Origin: Arion vulgaris
Lineage: Eukaryota > Mollusca > Gastropoda > Stylommatophora > Arionidae
Direction: 5' to 3'
Length of the DNA stretch: 64,000 nucleotides
Assembly: GCA_020796225.1 (NCBI GenBank)
Contig: CM036754.1
Span: 42,321,779 to 42,385,778, forward strand
Under the pieces are notes generated by a model. It had not been told where the DNA came from, made no database searches, and saw only the letters and a list, made by a program, of their open reading frames with translations. The translations under genes were made by a program, and so were the position numbers. The stretch's first letter is position 1. Each line of letters begins with the position of its first letter. Below are positions 54,150 to 64,000 of the stretch, one piece after another.

Positions 54150-56170
54150 AGAAGAAAGATTAATAACGAATACAGACAGACATATACAACTAAGAGAGAC
54201 AGAAGAAAGAATATCAATAATGAATACAGACAGACATTTAAAACTAGGAGAGACAGAAAAAAGAATATCAATAATGAATACAGACAGACATATAAAACTA
54301 GGAGAGACAGAAGAAAGAATATCAATAATGAATACAGACAGACATATAAAACTAAGAGAGACAGAAGAAAGAATATTAATAATGAATACAGACAGACATA
54401 TAAAACTAAGAGAGACAGAAGAAAGAATATCAATAATGAATACAGAGACTATAAAACTAGGAGAGACAGAAGAAAGAATATCAATAATGAATACAGACAG
54501 ACATATAAAACTAAGAGAGACAGAAGAAAGAATATCAATAACGAATACAGACAGACATATAAAACTAAGAGAGACAGAAGAAAAAATATCAATAATGAAT
54601 ACAGACAGACATATAAAGCTAGGAGAGACAGAAGAAAGAATATCAATAATGAATACAGACAGACATATAAAACTAAGAGAGACAGAAGAAAAAATATCAA
54701 TAATGAATACAGACAGACATATAAAACTAGGAGAGACAGAAGAAAGAATATCAATAATGAATACAGACAGACATATAAAACTAGGAGAGACAGAAAAAAA
54801 GATCAATAATGAATAAAGACAGACATATAAAACTAAGAGAGACAGAAGAAAGAATATCAATAATGAATACAGACAGACATATAAACTAGAGAGACAGAAA
54901 AAAATATTAATAATGAATAAGACAGACATATAAAACTAAGAGAGACAGAAGAAAGAATATCAATAATGAATACAGACAGACATATAAACTAGGAGAGACA
55001 GAAGAAGAATATAATAATGAATACAGACAGACATATAAAACTAAGAGAGACAGAAGAAAGAATATCAATAATGAATACAGACAGACATATAAAGCTAGAG
55101 AGACAGAAGAAAGAATATCAATAATGAATACAGACAGACATATAAAACTAAGAGAGACAGAAGAAAGAATATCAATAATGAATACAGACAGACATATAAA
55201 ACTAGGAGAGACAGAAGAAAGAATATCAATAATGAATACAGACAGACATATAAAACTAAGAGAGACAGAAGAAAGAATATCAATAATGAATACAGACAGA
55301 CATATAAAGCTAGGAGAGACAGAAGAAAGAATATTAATAATGAATACAGACAGACATATAAAACTAAGAGAGACAGAAGAAAGAATATCAATAATGAATA
55401 CAGACAGACATATAAAACTAGAGAGACAGAAGAAAGAATATCAATAATGAATAAAACAGACATATAAAGCTAGAGAGACAGAAGAAAGAATATCAATAAT
55501 GAATACAGAGAGACATATAAAACTAAGAGAGACAGAAGAAAGAATATCAATAATGAATAGAAACAGACATATAAAACTAAGAGAGACAGAAGAAAGAATA
55601 TCAAATGAATAGAAACAGACATATAAAACTAAGAGAGAAGAAGAATATCAAAATGAATAGAAACAGACATATAAATAGAGAAGAGAAAGAATACAATGAA
55701 TGAAACAGACATATAAAGCTAGGAGAGACAGAAGAAAGAATATCAATAATGAATACAGACAGACATATAAAGCTAGGAGAGACAGAAGAAAGAATATCAA
55801 TAATGAATACAGACAGACATATAAAACTAAGAGAGACAGAAGAAAGAATATCAATAATGAATACAGACAGACATATAAAGCTAGGAGAGACAGAAGAAAG
55901 AATATCAATAATGAATACAGACAGACATATAAAGCTAGAGAGACAGAAGAAAGAATATCAATAATGAATACAGACAGACATATAAAACTAGGAGAGACAG
56001 AAGAAAGAATATCAATAATGAATACAGAGAGACATATAAAACTAAGAGAGACAGAAGAAAGAATATCAATAATGAATAGAAACAGACATATAAAGCTAGG
56101 AGAGACAGAAGAAAGAAAATCAATAATGAATACAGAGAGACATATAAAACTAAGAGAGACAGAAGAAAGT
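54150..56170. repeat. 54-bp minisatellite, about 37 copies
   Basis: Unit aatacagacagacatataaa, actaagagagacagaagaaa, gaatatcaataatg. Strong purine bias on the plus strand. As 54 is a multiple of three, long frames are open on both strands (up to 265 codons), so none is evidence of a gene. A degraded zone lies at 55590-55700. Confidence 0.97.
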
Positions 56171-56214
56171 AGATAAATAATGAATAAAGTCATTCTATAA
56201 AAGTAAGACAGACT

Positions 56215-56292
56215 GTGTAAGAAAGAGATCAGAGCACACATGGTTACTCACCGAAGTGCAATGATAATGGTTCAATCAATCTATCAAGACAG
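56215..56292 (-). mobile_element. Element A fragment
   Basis: gtgtaagaaagagatcagag, cacatggttactcaccgaag and a caatcaatctatca tail: the tail-proximal end of module A, minus strand. Confidence 0.7.
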
Positions 56293-56334
56293 ACAAAGAC
56301 AAAATCAATATTTATTAAAGACACTTTAATGAAA

Positions 56335-56347
56335 GTTGTGTGTGTGT

Positions 56348-56389
<42 letters not shown>

Positions 56390-56390
56390 A
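56335..56390. repeat. (GT)n and (GA)n microsatellites
   Basis: gtgtgtgtgttgtgtgtgt followed by an uninterrupted (ga)n of about 30 bp. Confidence 0.95.
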
Positions 56391-56756
56391 GGGTAGATTG
56401 ATGAGAAATAAAAGCTCATTATAAAAACTAAGAACCAAATAGAAGAACAAACCGTACAAACAGTGTATAACTTCAAGTGCGTTGGAAGTCGAATATCATT
56501 AGCTGGCAAATCAAAATGTGGAAATTGAAAACAGAAGTAACAAAGCAAATCAACTTACTGTGCAAGTGACGTCAATATTGATCAACAAATACGCGTTAAA
56601 TAAACATAAAAAGCGCCCCATACAAAACAATGTTTATCCCAACCCTGTACAACCAATGTCAGACATGGGTGATGACAGCAAAAGAAATATTGCAGCAATA
56701 GAAATAAGATCCTTGAGGAGAATATTCAGTCTTCATTTTCTAATCTACTGCGGGTA

Positions 56757-57015
56757 TCTATGGCGAAGTGATGAAAACGTTTGCCTTGCATTCTGAAGGT
56801 TGGTGGTTCAAATCCGAATCGCGTCATTCTGTTCACATGTGCATTTTTTTCTTGAGATCCCTAGGATTGTTGTTGAGGCGACACAGTTCGTGCTTTGTGT
56901 AACACTCTCGGCAGGTGACTTGCCATTTGTGTTGATAACGAAAGCAAGTCTTCACGCAAGAATCAATCAGAGACGTCATATGGATCATGACTTAACTTGA
57001 ATTAATAGCAAGCGA
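56757..57015 (+). mobile_element. tRNA-derived SINE, family F, full length
   Basis: Head tatggcgaagtgatgaaaac (A-box position) and gttggtggttcaaatccgaa (B box). Then tgcatttttttcttgagatc, ggcgacacagttcgtgcttt, and a 3' part with gaaagcaagtcttcacgcaa. The conserved middle (acagttcgtgctttgtg) is shared with 1130-1352. Confidence 0.75.
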
Positions 57016-57044
57016 GTGGTGGAAAAACTGGAATTAAAATGTAC

Positions 57045-58075
57045 AATTTTGTTGTTACTTATACCCAGTGATGACTGACGTTGCAGTTGAATGTGTTTAC
57101 TATATCCCAGTGATGACTGACGTTGCAGTTGAATTTGTTGTTACTTATATCCCAGTGATGACTGACGTAGCAGTTGAAATGTGTTGTTACTTATATCCCA
57201 GTGATGACTGACGTAGCAGTTGAAATGTGTTGTTACTTATATCCCAGTGATGACTGACGTAGCAGTTGAATATGAGCTATAGTGATGACTTAACTTATAT
57301 CCCAGTGATGACTGCGACTGCAGTTAAATGAATGTTGTACTTATATCCCAGTGATGACGCGTGAGTTGAAACGTGTTACTTATATCCCAGTGATGACTGA
57401 CGTAGCAGTTGAAATGTGTTGTTACTTATATCCCAGTGATGACTGACGTAGCAGTTGAAATGTGTTGTTACTTATATCCCAGTGATGACTGACGTAGCAG
57501 TTGAAATGTGTTGTTACTTATATCCCAGTGATGACTGACGTAGCAGTTGAAATGTGTTTACTTATATCCCAGTATGACTGACGTAGCAGTTGAAATGTGT
57601 TACTTATATCCAGTATGACTGAGTAGCAGTTGAAATGTGTGTTACTTATATCCCAGTGATGACTGCGTAGCAGTTGAATGTTGTTACTTATATCAGGATG
57701 ACTGACGTAGCAGTTGAAATGTGTTGTTACTTATATCCAAGTGATGACTGACGTAGCAGTTGAAATGTGTTGTTACTTATATCCCAGTGATGACTGCTGA
57801 GTTAATGTTTGTTACTATATCCCAGTGATGACTGACATAGCAGTTGAAATGTGTTGTTACTTATATCCCAGTGATGACTGACGTAGCAGTTGACAGTGTT
57901 GTTACTTATTCCAGTATGACTGACGTAGCAGTTGAAATGTGTGTTATTATATCCCAGTGATGACTGACGTAGCAGTTGAAATGTGTTGTTACTTATATCC
58001 CAGTGATGACTGACGTAGCAGTTGAAATGTGTTGTTACTTATATCCCAGTGATGACTGACGTAGCAGTTGAAATG
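57045..58075. repeat. 46-bp minisatellite, about 22 copies
   Basis: Unit tgttgttacttatatcccag, tgatgactgacgtagcagtt, gaaatg. Degraded zones at 57270-57380, 57560-57710 and 57795-57830 alternate with perfect stretches. Confidence 0.97.
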
Positions 58076-58149
58076 AAACATAAAAACAGCAAACTATCAC
58101 GTAAAACAGTACGTAAACATAATAGCATGAACAGAAACAAGAATAAATG

Positions 58150-58310
58150 CTTCCGTTCTGCAAAATCTTGATATTCAAGAGAGTTGGCTGTTAAAGAGCA
58201 TAAAGGAAGGAAAATTAAGTATTTCGGACACATCAAACAACATGAGTGCCTAGAGAAGATAATAGTTTCAAGAACGGTGGCGATCCTCAGAAGAATTGAT
58301 GAACTGCTAA
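58150..58310 (+). pseudogene. LINE C-terminal fragment (KYFGHIKxH)
   Basis: Plus strand: GRKIKYFGHIKQHECLEKII, VSRTVAILRRIDELLR, stop. Confidence 0.65.
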
Positions 58311-58429
58311 GATAAAAGTTCCTTCATAAGCAAACAAACTAGTTAATTCACGGCTAGAATCTTTGGTGTTGGAGCAGAAAATACATCGCTGACACATCTT
58401 TGCATTATTTTAAAAAAAGTCCTCATTAT

Positions 58430-58720
58430 CGTCGTTTGATTTCATCATCATCAGGTTCCAGACTGGCTGGCGTAGACGATCTTGGATCTCCTAACGTCTG
58501 TCCTTCGTGCTGACTATCAGTTCAGATGTTGGTACTCTTCTCTGTTATGAAGTCAGACTTTCTAGAATTTTCTCTCTCTGTCTCGTCTTTCACTTTTTTT
58601 TTACCTGTTGTCACAATGTGTTCTAAACTTTACTTTCTCGTAAAATAATGACTGCCTCTCTTATATTGATCATAAATCTTCTCTGTACCTTGACTTATTT
58701 CAACACATCAACAATAGCAG
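58430..58720 (-). pseudogene. LINE C-terminal relic (GLEHxVTT family)
   Basis: Minus strand at about 58690: a degraded K.RRFMINIREAVIILRE, then FRTHCDNR and RDE..REN-like blocks, then REKSDFITEKS-like. Order and spacing follow 33090-33400. Poorly preserved. Confidence 0.5.
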
Positions 58721-58721
58721 T

Positions 58722-58968
58722 GTGTTCGTTCTTTACAACCAATTTTAATCACTCTTTGTGATATGTTTGGTCTTTGCCAAGAACGTGTATACGTTGCACA
58801 TTGGTTTGGTAAGCCCCTAAACGCATAGGCTTCTACACGTTTAGGACATGTGCATCAAATTTCATTCAAATCTCCTTAGTCGTCTCTTACGACATGCGTG
58901 GCAGGTAACAGTGGTTCTATATTTACACCCCGAATTTGGGCCCCGATAACCACTCGGGTGGCAGTACA
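58722..58968 (-). mobile_element. SINE family D
   Basis: Minus-strand copy from the cacccgagtggttatcgggg head at the right to gtcgtaaagaacgaacac at the left. The GAAG tail is missing. No clear target duplication. Confidence 0.85.
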
Positions 58969-60072
58969 TTCGATTCATAGCATTCTTCAGACAGTGGGCA
59001 TAATCTTTTTTTTTTGCATTCAGAAAATGGTTGTGGTTTTCCAATCGCTTTTTTTTTTGGTACACAAAGCAAGCTGTTTCAATTCTTTGACACTATTTGA
59101 AAGCTGAACTGTGTATCTACAAATAGATCCTGGGGCGACTCGTCATTAAGGGCCAGTGGGGCCCGGCCCCACCAAACATTTTGAATAACGTGTACTTATT
59201 AATTTTAGAAATTATTTGTTCATAATTATTACTTTAAACGTGATGCTGATTAGCTGTGAAACTTGATATATAACGCTAAAATATCATAGTCTTAAATCTG
59301 AAATTCAGCATCTTTCCTCCCTAATTAGTATACGCCCTGGTCATTAAGCGCCAGCTAGGTCTTGTCCCCAAACCAAAAATGAGTAACGTGTACTTATTAT
59401 TTTATAAATGATTTCTTCATAAATATTACTTCTAACTTGACAAGGATTAGCTTTGAAAGTTGAATATATATCACTAAAATATAAATATTATATCGTAATA
59501 ATATAACAATCATAATAATATGTAAAATATCATTTTTTTAAATTATATAATACCATCTGAATACAATCACGCATATTGCAGCGCACTATTTTTCGGCAGG
59601 TCATTTTAAAATGTTCCTATCTATGATGTAACATTGTGACCTTTGACTTCTACCTGCAATGATAAATGTGAAAACAATTACGCCATTTACATTCATCCGG
59701 TAGCTAATGTATTCTTACGCTTCAACTCATTTCTTGATTAAATAGTCCTTTTAAATATCGATTGAATCACATATTATATATAAAAATAGTATAAAGTTAA
59801 TATAAAAATAGTATAAAATAATAGAAATAAGTTACTAATCATCATAGAATAGTTTAAGTTAATCGCCCATTCTATCAATATACATTTGTCTACGACAATG
59901 TACTTTCCCTTTCGTGTCGACCGGTCAGAGTTCACGAGATGCGAACATACAAGGGAACCTGGTTCAAGGATTTTGTGTATTATGGTTTTTTTTTAAACAG
60001 TGTTTTGTTTGAATTGGGAGCCCTTAAAAGGACAGTATGAGGGACAGTGACTGGTTGTGGGTTACTGTGGGG

Positions 60073-60830
60073 GGCTAGAAGGTGATGGTATCAGCAATAA
60101 TTGCTATGAAGGAGTCCAAATTTTGGGATTTAGTCCGACGACGCCACATGAACTCACTCATGTAAGAGTCCAAGAGATGGCGATGTGTCCCATTTTGCCT
60201 GTTGTTCCTTTCCGTAGCAATTTTCCACAAGCACTTGATGGTCTAGGTATGTGCGCCTATGTTTGGATCACCAAAGTTAACTGAGTGGTTGACTGTTTGG
60301 TGGTTCAAGCCCGGAATACTGGCAACTATTCTGTACGCTCACCACTGGTCGGACATGACCATTGTCGGACAATGTCGCTCACCACTGGTCGGACATGACC
60401 GTGTATCGGGACAAATGTGCACCATAATGATAGGTAGAAGTGTTTCAGCTTTCCTATCAGGAACACGCCATGAAACATTCACCTGTGTCGCGGCAAATAC
60501 CACCGAACACCCACTGTTGTGATAAAACTCGACCGACATGATGTTTTCTTCGACTGAACAGGTTCACATCAATTTCGACAATCTGGTCGGGGCCTCCAAT
60601 GCTGACAGGTGTCTGCATTAGTGTGTTTGCACACACCTCTCGTAGAATGTTCTTCAACTTAACAGTTGTTTTGCTGCTCATATGCAACTGTTCTTCACAG
60701 AAATATATTGTTGTCCACTCCTGAGACCAGAAGTACAGGAATAAAATGACATCCCTGTAAGTCAGATTTGATCCTTGCAACCATGTCTGACGGTGATCTC
60801 TTTACAGTAATGCGATAACATCTCAACCGG
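60073..60830 (-). pseudogene. Merlin (IS1016/ISXO2-like) transposase, inactivated
   Basis: Minus-strand frames in order: RQTWLQGSNLTYRDVILFLY and FWSQEWTT (substrate-domain helix), GGPDQIVEIDVNLFSRRK, QWVFGGICRDTGECF, VPDRKAETLLPIIMVHICPD, MSDQW, AY, LNHQTVNHSVNFGDPNIGAHT, TIKCLWKIATERNN, LDSYMSEFMWRRRT. This is the DDE catalytic core of the Merlin family, which cuts and pastes DNA. First Asp is in VEID, second in SDQW; the third acidic residue, expected in TIExLW, is Lys. A stop precedes TIKCLW, another follows SDQW, there is a frameshift near 60480, and a 36-bp tandem duplication (60338 and 60374) lies in the core. So it is dead. Confidence 0.85.
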
Positions 60831-61045
60831 TCTTGTTCCACGACAATGTCATATCATGGTTATTGGAACATTTTCTTGAAGAATGTAAAAAAACAACGCT
60901 ACTCTTCTTGTCATTAACATAAGCTGAAAGAGACAAAAAATCCATCGCCATCTTTACGTATGTATCGAGTAAGTAGGGAATGCCCGGATTTATCGTGCAG
61001 TGCCAATAAGTTTCTAGTTTCACTTCTTTCACTGTACACTACATA

Positions 61046-61110
61046 TAGAATGAAAATCGTGGCATATCCTTTACAGAATTAACCATCAACCACAGCAAAT
61101 GAGTCGTTTT
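61046..61110 (-). mobile_element. SINE family C, 3' scrap
   Basis: aaaatcgtggcatatccttt, aaccatcaaccacagcaaat and gagtcgttttcta match the 3' end of SINE C (19436-19505). Confidence 0.65.
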
Positions 61111-61424
61111 CTACGTTTACCGCAGAGATTATATATTACAAAAATCACCTAATATGTAGCCGCTCCTGTTGTTTGATGTGTCTGAAATATTTCATTGTCC
61201 ATAATTTTATATTATTTAATAGCCAACTCTCTTTAGTATCAGAAGCATTTGTTCTTTTTCTGAAAGGGTAATAACTTTCGGAATCGTCAAGTAATAGTAA
61301 ATAGTCCAAAAAGCATGATTTAAAAAAAAATTTTTACCAGGTCCCACCAAGAAAAATGCCCACGAGCCGCCACTGAATAGATCTATCTAGAAAAAACTCA
61401 AAAATAAAAGAAAACTGGCTGATG

Positions 61425-61660
61425 CTTCAAATAAGAACTAAAGTATTTTGGACATATAAAGAGACATGAAGGGTAGGAGATCATTATGGAAGGAGGCATC
61501 CCGGCAAAGAGGAGGACAACGGAGAAGCTGGATTCACGATGTAACCAATGATTTGAAGATGCCGGCTGCAGAAGCAGGACACCTGGCCTATGAGAAAGAT
61601 AAATTTTGAAGGACTGTTAGGGTGGCAAAGTTCTACTCAGTACAAGATATTTGATGATGA
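61425..61660 (+). pseudogene. LINE C-terminus, unexpanded reference copy
   Basis: Plus-strand blocks: LKYFGHIKRHEG, EGGIPAKRRRGQRRSWIHDV, TNDLKMPAAEAGHLAYEKDKF, then RTVRVAKFYSVQDI and a tatttgatgatgatg tail. One frameshift. It keeps in single copy the two motifs that form arrays at 25225-26340. Confidence 0.8.
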
Positions 61661-61759
61661 TGCACCGTGTATTTGAACTTTGGAATCACATTTCTATCAC
61701 TTCTAAACAGGTCAAAATGTTTGTCATTTAGTTCAAATCTAACATTTCTCATCATATGT

Positions 61760-61905
61760 TTTGTATGACTTATTCCTCTCCATTCCTCGTGAAACATAGG
61801 GTCTCAACAGTTGTTTGCCACTTTTCCTGGTCTCTGGTTGTTTTTTTTATGTTCTCCCAGGATAGTTGAGCACTCTTCAGTTCCTCAAAAACACTTCGTC
61901 TTAGA
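61760..61905 (-). pseudogene. RTE-type LINE 3' fragment
   Basis: Near-copy of 9525-9660 (tgacttattcctctccattc, gtgaaacatagggtctcaac, ggtctctggttgtttttttt), the extreme C-terminus on the minus strand. Confidence 0.75.
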
Positions 61906-61939
61906 TCCTTTAATATTAAGTAACTACATTAGTCTAGTA

Positions 61940-62198
61940 GTCTTCTTCTTCTTTGCGTTCATTCTTTACAAACAATTTTAATCACTCTTTGTGACATGTT
62001 TGATCTTTGCCAAGAACGTGTATACGTTGCACATTGGTTTGGTAGGCCCCTAAACGCGTAGACTACTACATGTTTAGGACACATGCATCCGATTTCAGCC
62101 AAACCTCCTTAGTCGCTTTTTATGACATGCGTGGCAGGTAACAGTGGTTCTATTATTTACACCCCAAATTTGGGCCCTAGTAAACACTCGAGCGACCT
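61940..62198 (-). mobile_element. SINE family D
   Basis: Minus-strand copy: head cgctcgagtgtttactaggg at the right, gaagaagaagac tail at the left, ggcccctaaacgcgtagac inside. Confidence 0.85.
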
Positions 62199-62334
62199 GT
62201 ACCTAGTAGTAAGTATCGAACATTTGATGCAACAGCAACAAATTTCACAAGTACTTGAAAGTAACTGAAACACACATCACTATTGCAAAGTGGACTTGAT
62301 TGATTGCATTTCTAATTACTACTACTAACAATCG

Positions 62335-63195
62335 CCAGTGGTTACGGGACCAAATTGGGGATGTAGAGAATATAACCACTGTCACCTGCCATGCATGTTG
62401 TAAGAGGCGACTAAGGAGGTTGGTCGTGGGGCTGGCTACCCCACACCGTAAAAACACCAGATAGCTACAGAAACCACAGCCAAGAAAATTCAAAGCTCGC
62501 CACCCGAAGAAGAAGAGGGACCCCAAGTAGAGGGACTCATGAAGCGACCCGGTGAAATTCGAAGAAAATCGGGCTGCCGACTCACCTTCTTTCAACCCGG
62601 AAGATCTCCAGGATTGGCACCTGGAATGTCCGCACGATGTTCGAAACTGGGAAGACGGCACAGGTGGCACGGGAAATGAGGACATATGGACTGGCCATCC
62701 TGGGACTGGGCAAAACCAGATGGACAAAGGCACGACACACTAGACTTATAACGGACAAGTCTGTCCTGTATGGAGCGGAGACATGGAGAACGACTAAGGT
62801 GAACACCAAAAAGCTGCAGACATTCATTAATAGATGCCTACGCAGGATACTCCATTTGAGATGGTATGACAAGACCACAAACAGAGAACTGTGGGATAGG
62901 GCAGGACAACGGCAGGTGGAACAGGAGATAATGAGCAGAAGGTGACGATGGATAGGACACACACTGAGGAAACCCCTGACAGCATCGCGAGACAGGCTCT
63001 CCGATGGAACCCCAGGGCAATAGAAGTAAGGAAGACCCAGAAACACCTGGAGACGGGAGTTAGAGATGGAATGCAAAAAACGGGGAGAGAGTGGCGAGAT
63101 CTGGAAAAGATGGCCTTGGATAGGTGGGCTTGGAAGGCCTTGGTTGCGGACCTATGCTTCCCTAGGGCGAAGGGTGAAGAAGAAGACTACTAACA
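62335..63195 (+). pseudogene. RTE-type LINE, internally deleted: 5' region, endonuclease start and RT C-terminus
   Basis: Begins with the SINE D-like head (gccagtggttacgggaccaa, aagaggcgactaaggaggtt), then a 5' UTR. From about 62605 the frame reads RIGTWNVRTMFETGKTAQVA, REMRTYGLAILGLGKTRW, the start of an AP-like endonuclease (N of TWNVRTM is a metal/phosphate-binding residue in the family). At about 62740 it jumps to DKSVLYGAETWRTTKVNTKK, INRCLRRILHLRWYDKTTNR, RRWRWIGHTLRK, ending at about 63190. Nearly all of the endonuclease and the whole RT core are missing. Confidence 0.85.
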
Positions 63196-63745
63196 ATGAA
63201 GCTGACAACAAAATCATATTTCATTTACTGAAGAGAAAACAAATAGTTAATAAAGGAACAAATGGAGAGATAATAGAAAACACATAAGACAGAATTTATA
63301 AATTTATTTCTGAAATAATTTCTCTATCTCACGATCCCATTTCTGAAATAATTTGAATGGTAACGAATGGTATGAAACATTGCAAGAAGCAAATGTCAAT
63401 GACTGGAATGACAAAAATATATTCAATAATATGAGACAGGTATTCATATTGAAATAAATAAATCAAATTTGCAGACCCAAGTAAAGTAGTCTTGGTAGTT
63501 TAATCATGTCTAAAGAAGCGGAGTCGACCAACAACCCCTGCAAGCTACCGGAAGATGTGAGTATGAATCTAGATCAATTGCTGCTGGTCATCCTGCAATG
63601 TTATATATATATATATATATATATATTGTTGCTGATGTATACATCTCACATCAATCAAATGCATCAATGCAAACATCCCATATCAATCAAATACATCAAT
63701 GCAAACATCTCACCGAAGTGAAATAATGATGGTCCTATCAATCAA
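63195..63745. other. No gene; (TA)n and short repeats
   Basis: AT-rich. (ta)n at 63603-63627. About 63645-63745 has three degenerate catcaatgcaaacatctcacaa-like units ending in an element A tail fragment (caccgaagtgaaataatgat). Confidence 0.6.
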
Positions 63746-63749
63746 TTAA

Positions 63750-64000
63750 CAAATTATTATCCCACAAAGAAAATAATAAATACAACATGCAAGAGGAGAC
63801 AGTTGTTCGTTCTAGTCTTTGTATCATTTGACCAACAAATAAATAACAATATATCATTTCTTATCCTACAAAGAAAATAATAAATACAACATGCAAGAGG
63901 AGACAGTTGTTCGTTCTAGTCTTTGTATCATTTGACCAACAAATAAATAACAATATATCATTTCTTATCCTACAAAGAAAATAATAAATACAACATGCAA
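63750..64000. repeat. About 104-bp tandem repeat running off the window
   Basis: acaaagaaaataataaatac recurs at about 63763, 63867 and 63972. The unit includes ggagacagttgttcgttcta and accaacaaataaataacaat. The copies are nearly identical. The array continues past the window end. Confidence 0.95.

Larger units (their letters stand above)
59130..61375 (-). mobile_element. 2.25-kb DNA transposon with perfect 8-bp target duplication, containing a Merlin transposase relic
   Basis: Flanked by identical octamers aatagatc (59122-59129 and 61376-61383). The right end reads cacgagccgccactg, the left end a decayed ctggggcgactcgtcattaa. Both ends and subterminal parts match the CAGTGGCGGC MITEs (33617, 51937). 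The left end is duplicated about 200 bp further in (59338-59530, ctggtcattaagcgccagct). The interior carries the Merlin coding relic (next entry) and a SINE C scrap at 61046-61110. Merlin and hAT both make 8-bp duplications, so the class rests on the transposase, which could also be a nested insertion. Confidence 0.75.

Noticed and set aside
54018..54929. Overlapping frames of about 240-265 codons on both strands, Lys/Arg-rich or Leu/Ser-rich
   Set aside because: Both strands are open over the same 54-bp array, which is expected from the period and not from selection.
61940..62198. Target-site duplication around this SINE D copy
   Set aside because: Only ctagtag is loosely shared by the flanks and it is not at the element boundary, so no duplication is claimed.

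Overview
This is animal nuclear DNA with no intact protein-coding gene that I can support. It is AT-rich and made almost entirely of minisatellites and broken transposable elements. Roughly 26 kb (about 40 %) lies in some 40 tandem arrays with units of 14-106 bp. Most of the rest is 5'-truncated LINE fragments, tRNA-derived SINEs and short DNA transposons. The LINE and SINE types, a Merlin transposase relic and a SPIN-like hAT element suggest a lophotrochozoan, most likely a gastropod mollusc. That is an inference from family knowledge, not a proof.

Layout. 0-14 kb: an RT relic, 44-bp and 41-bp arrays, a LINE relic, a hAT element (3611-4179), a three-level nested insertion (SINE containing LINE containing SINE, about 5.05-5.82 kb), then arrays of 37, 44, 27, 67 and 15 bp. 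13.6-16.2 kb: a SPIN-like hAT MITE with a perfect 8-bp target duplication, a SINE whose pol III B-box segment is amplified as a 72-bp repeat, and a very regular 30-bp x 51 array. 16.4-23.5 kb: GT-rich and CTAT-rich simple DNA, LINE relics, a second hAT element, 60-bp and 51-bp arrays. 23.5-37.6 kb: SINEs, LINE relics that have themselves turned into arrays (24.5-26.4 kb), a third hAT element, a CAGTGGCGGC-type MITE, and a 29-bp array. 38-46.3 kb: three very large arrays (65, 28 and 79 bp) with stretches that look like poor consensus sequence. 47-53.6 kb: LINE relics with arrays growing out of the RT coding segment, and one weak candidate host exon. 54-58 kb: 54-bp and 46-bp arrays. 59.1-61.4 kb: a 2.25-kb DNA transposon with a perfect 8-bp target duplication and a dead Merlin transposase. 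61.4-64 kb: further LINE relics, including an internally deleted RTE element that has kept both ends of its protein.

Main observations. (1) Many arrays are multimerised pieces of the 3'-terminal part of LINE reverse transcriptases, so LINE C-terminal coding sequence seems to be a recurrent seed of minisatellites here. (2) A SPIN-like element, known for horizontal transfer, is present. (3) The Merlin relic shares ends with short MITEs, naming their likely mobiliser. (4) A tRNA-like head is shared by a SINE family and an RTE-type LINE. (5) Parts of several arrays look like assembly or polishing artefacts. Long open frames in the arrays are by-products of unit lengths divisible by three.
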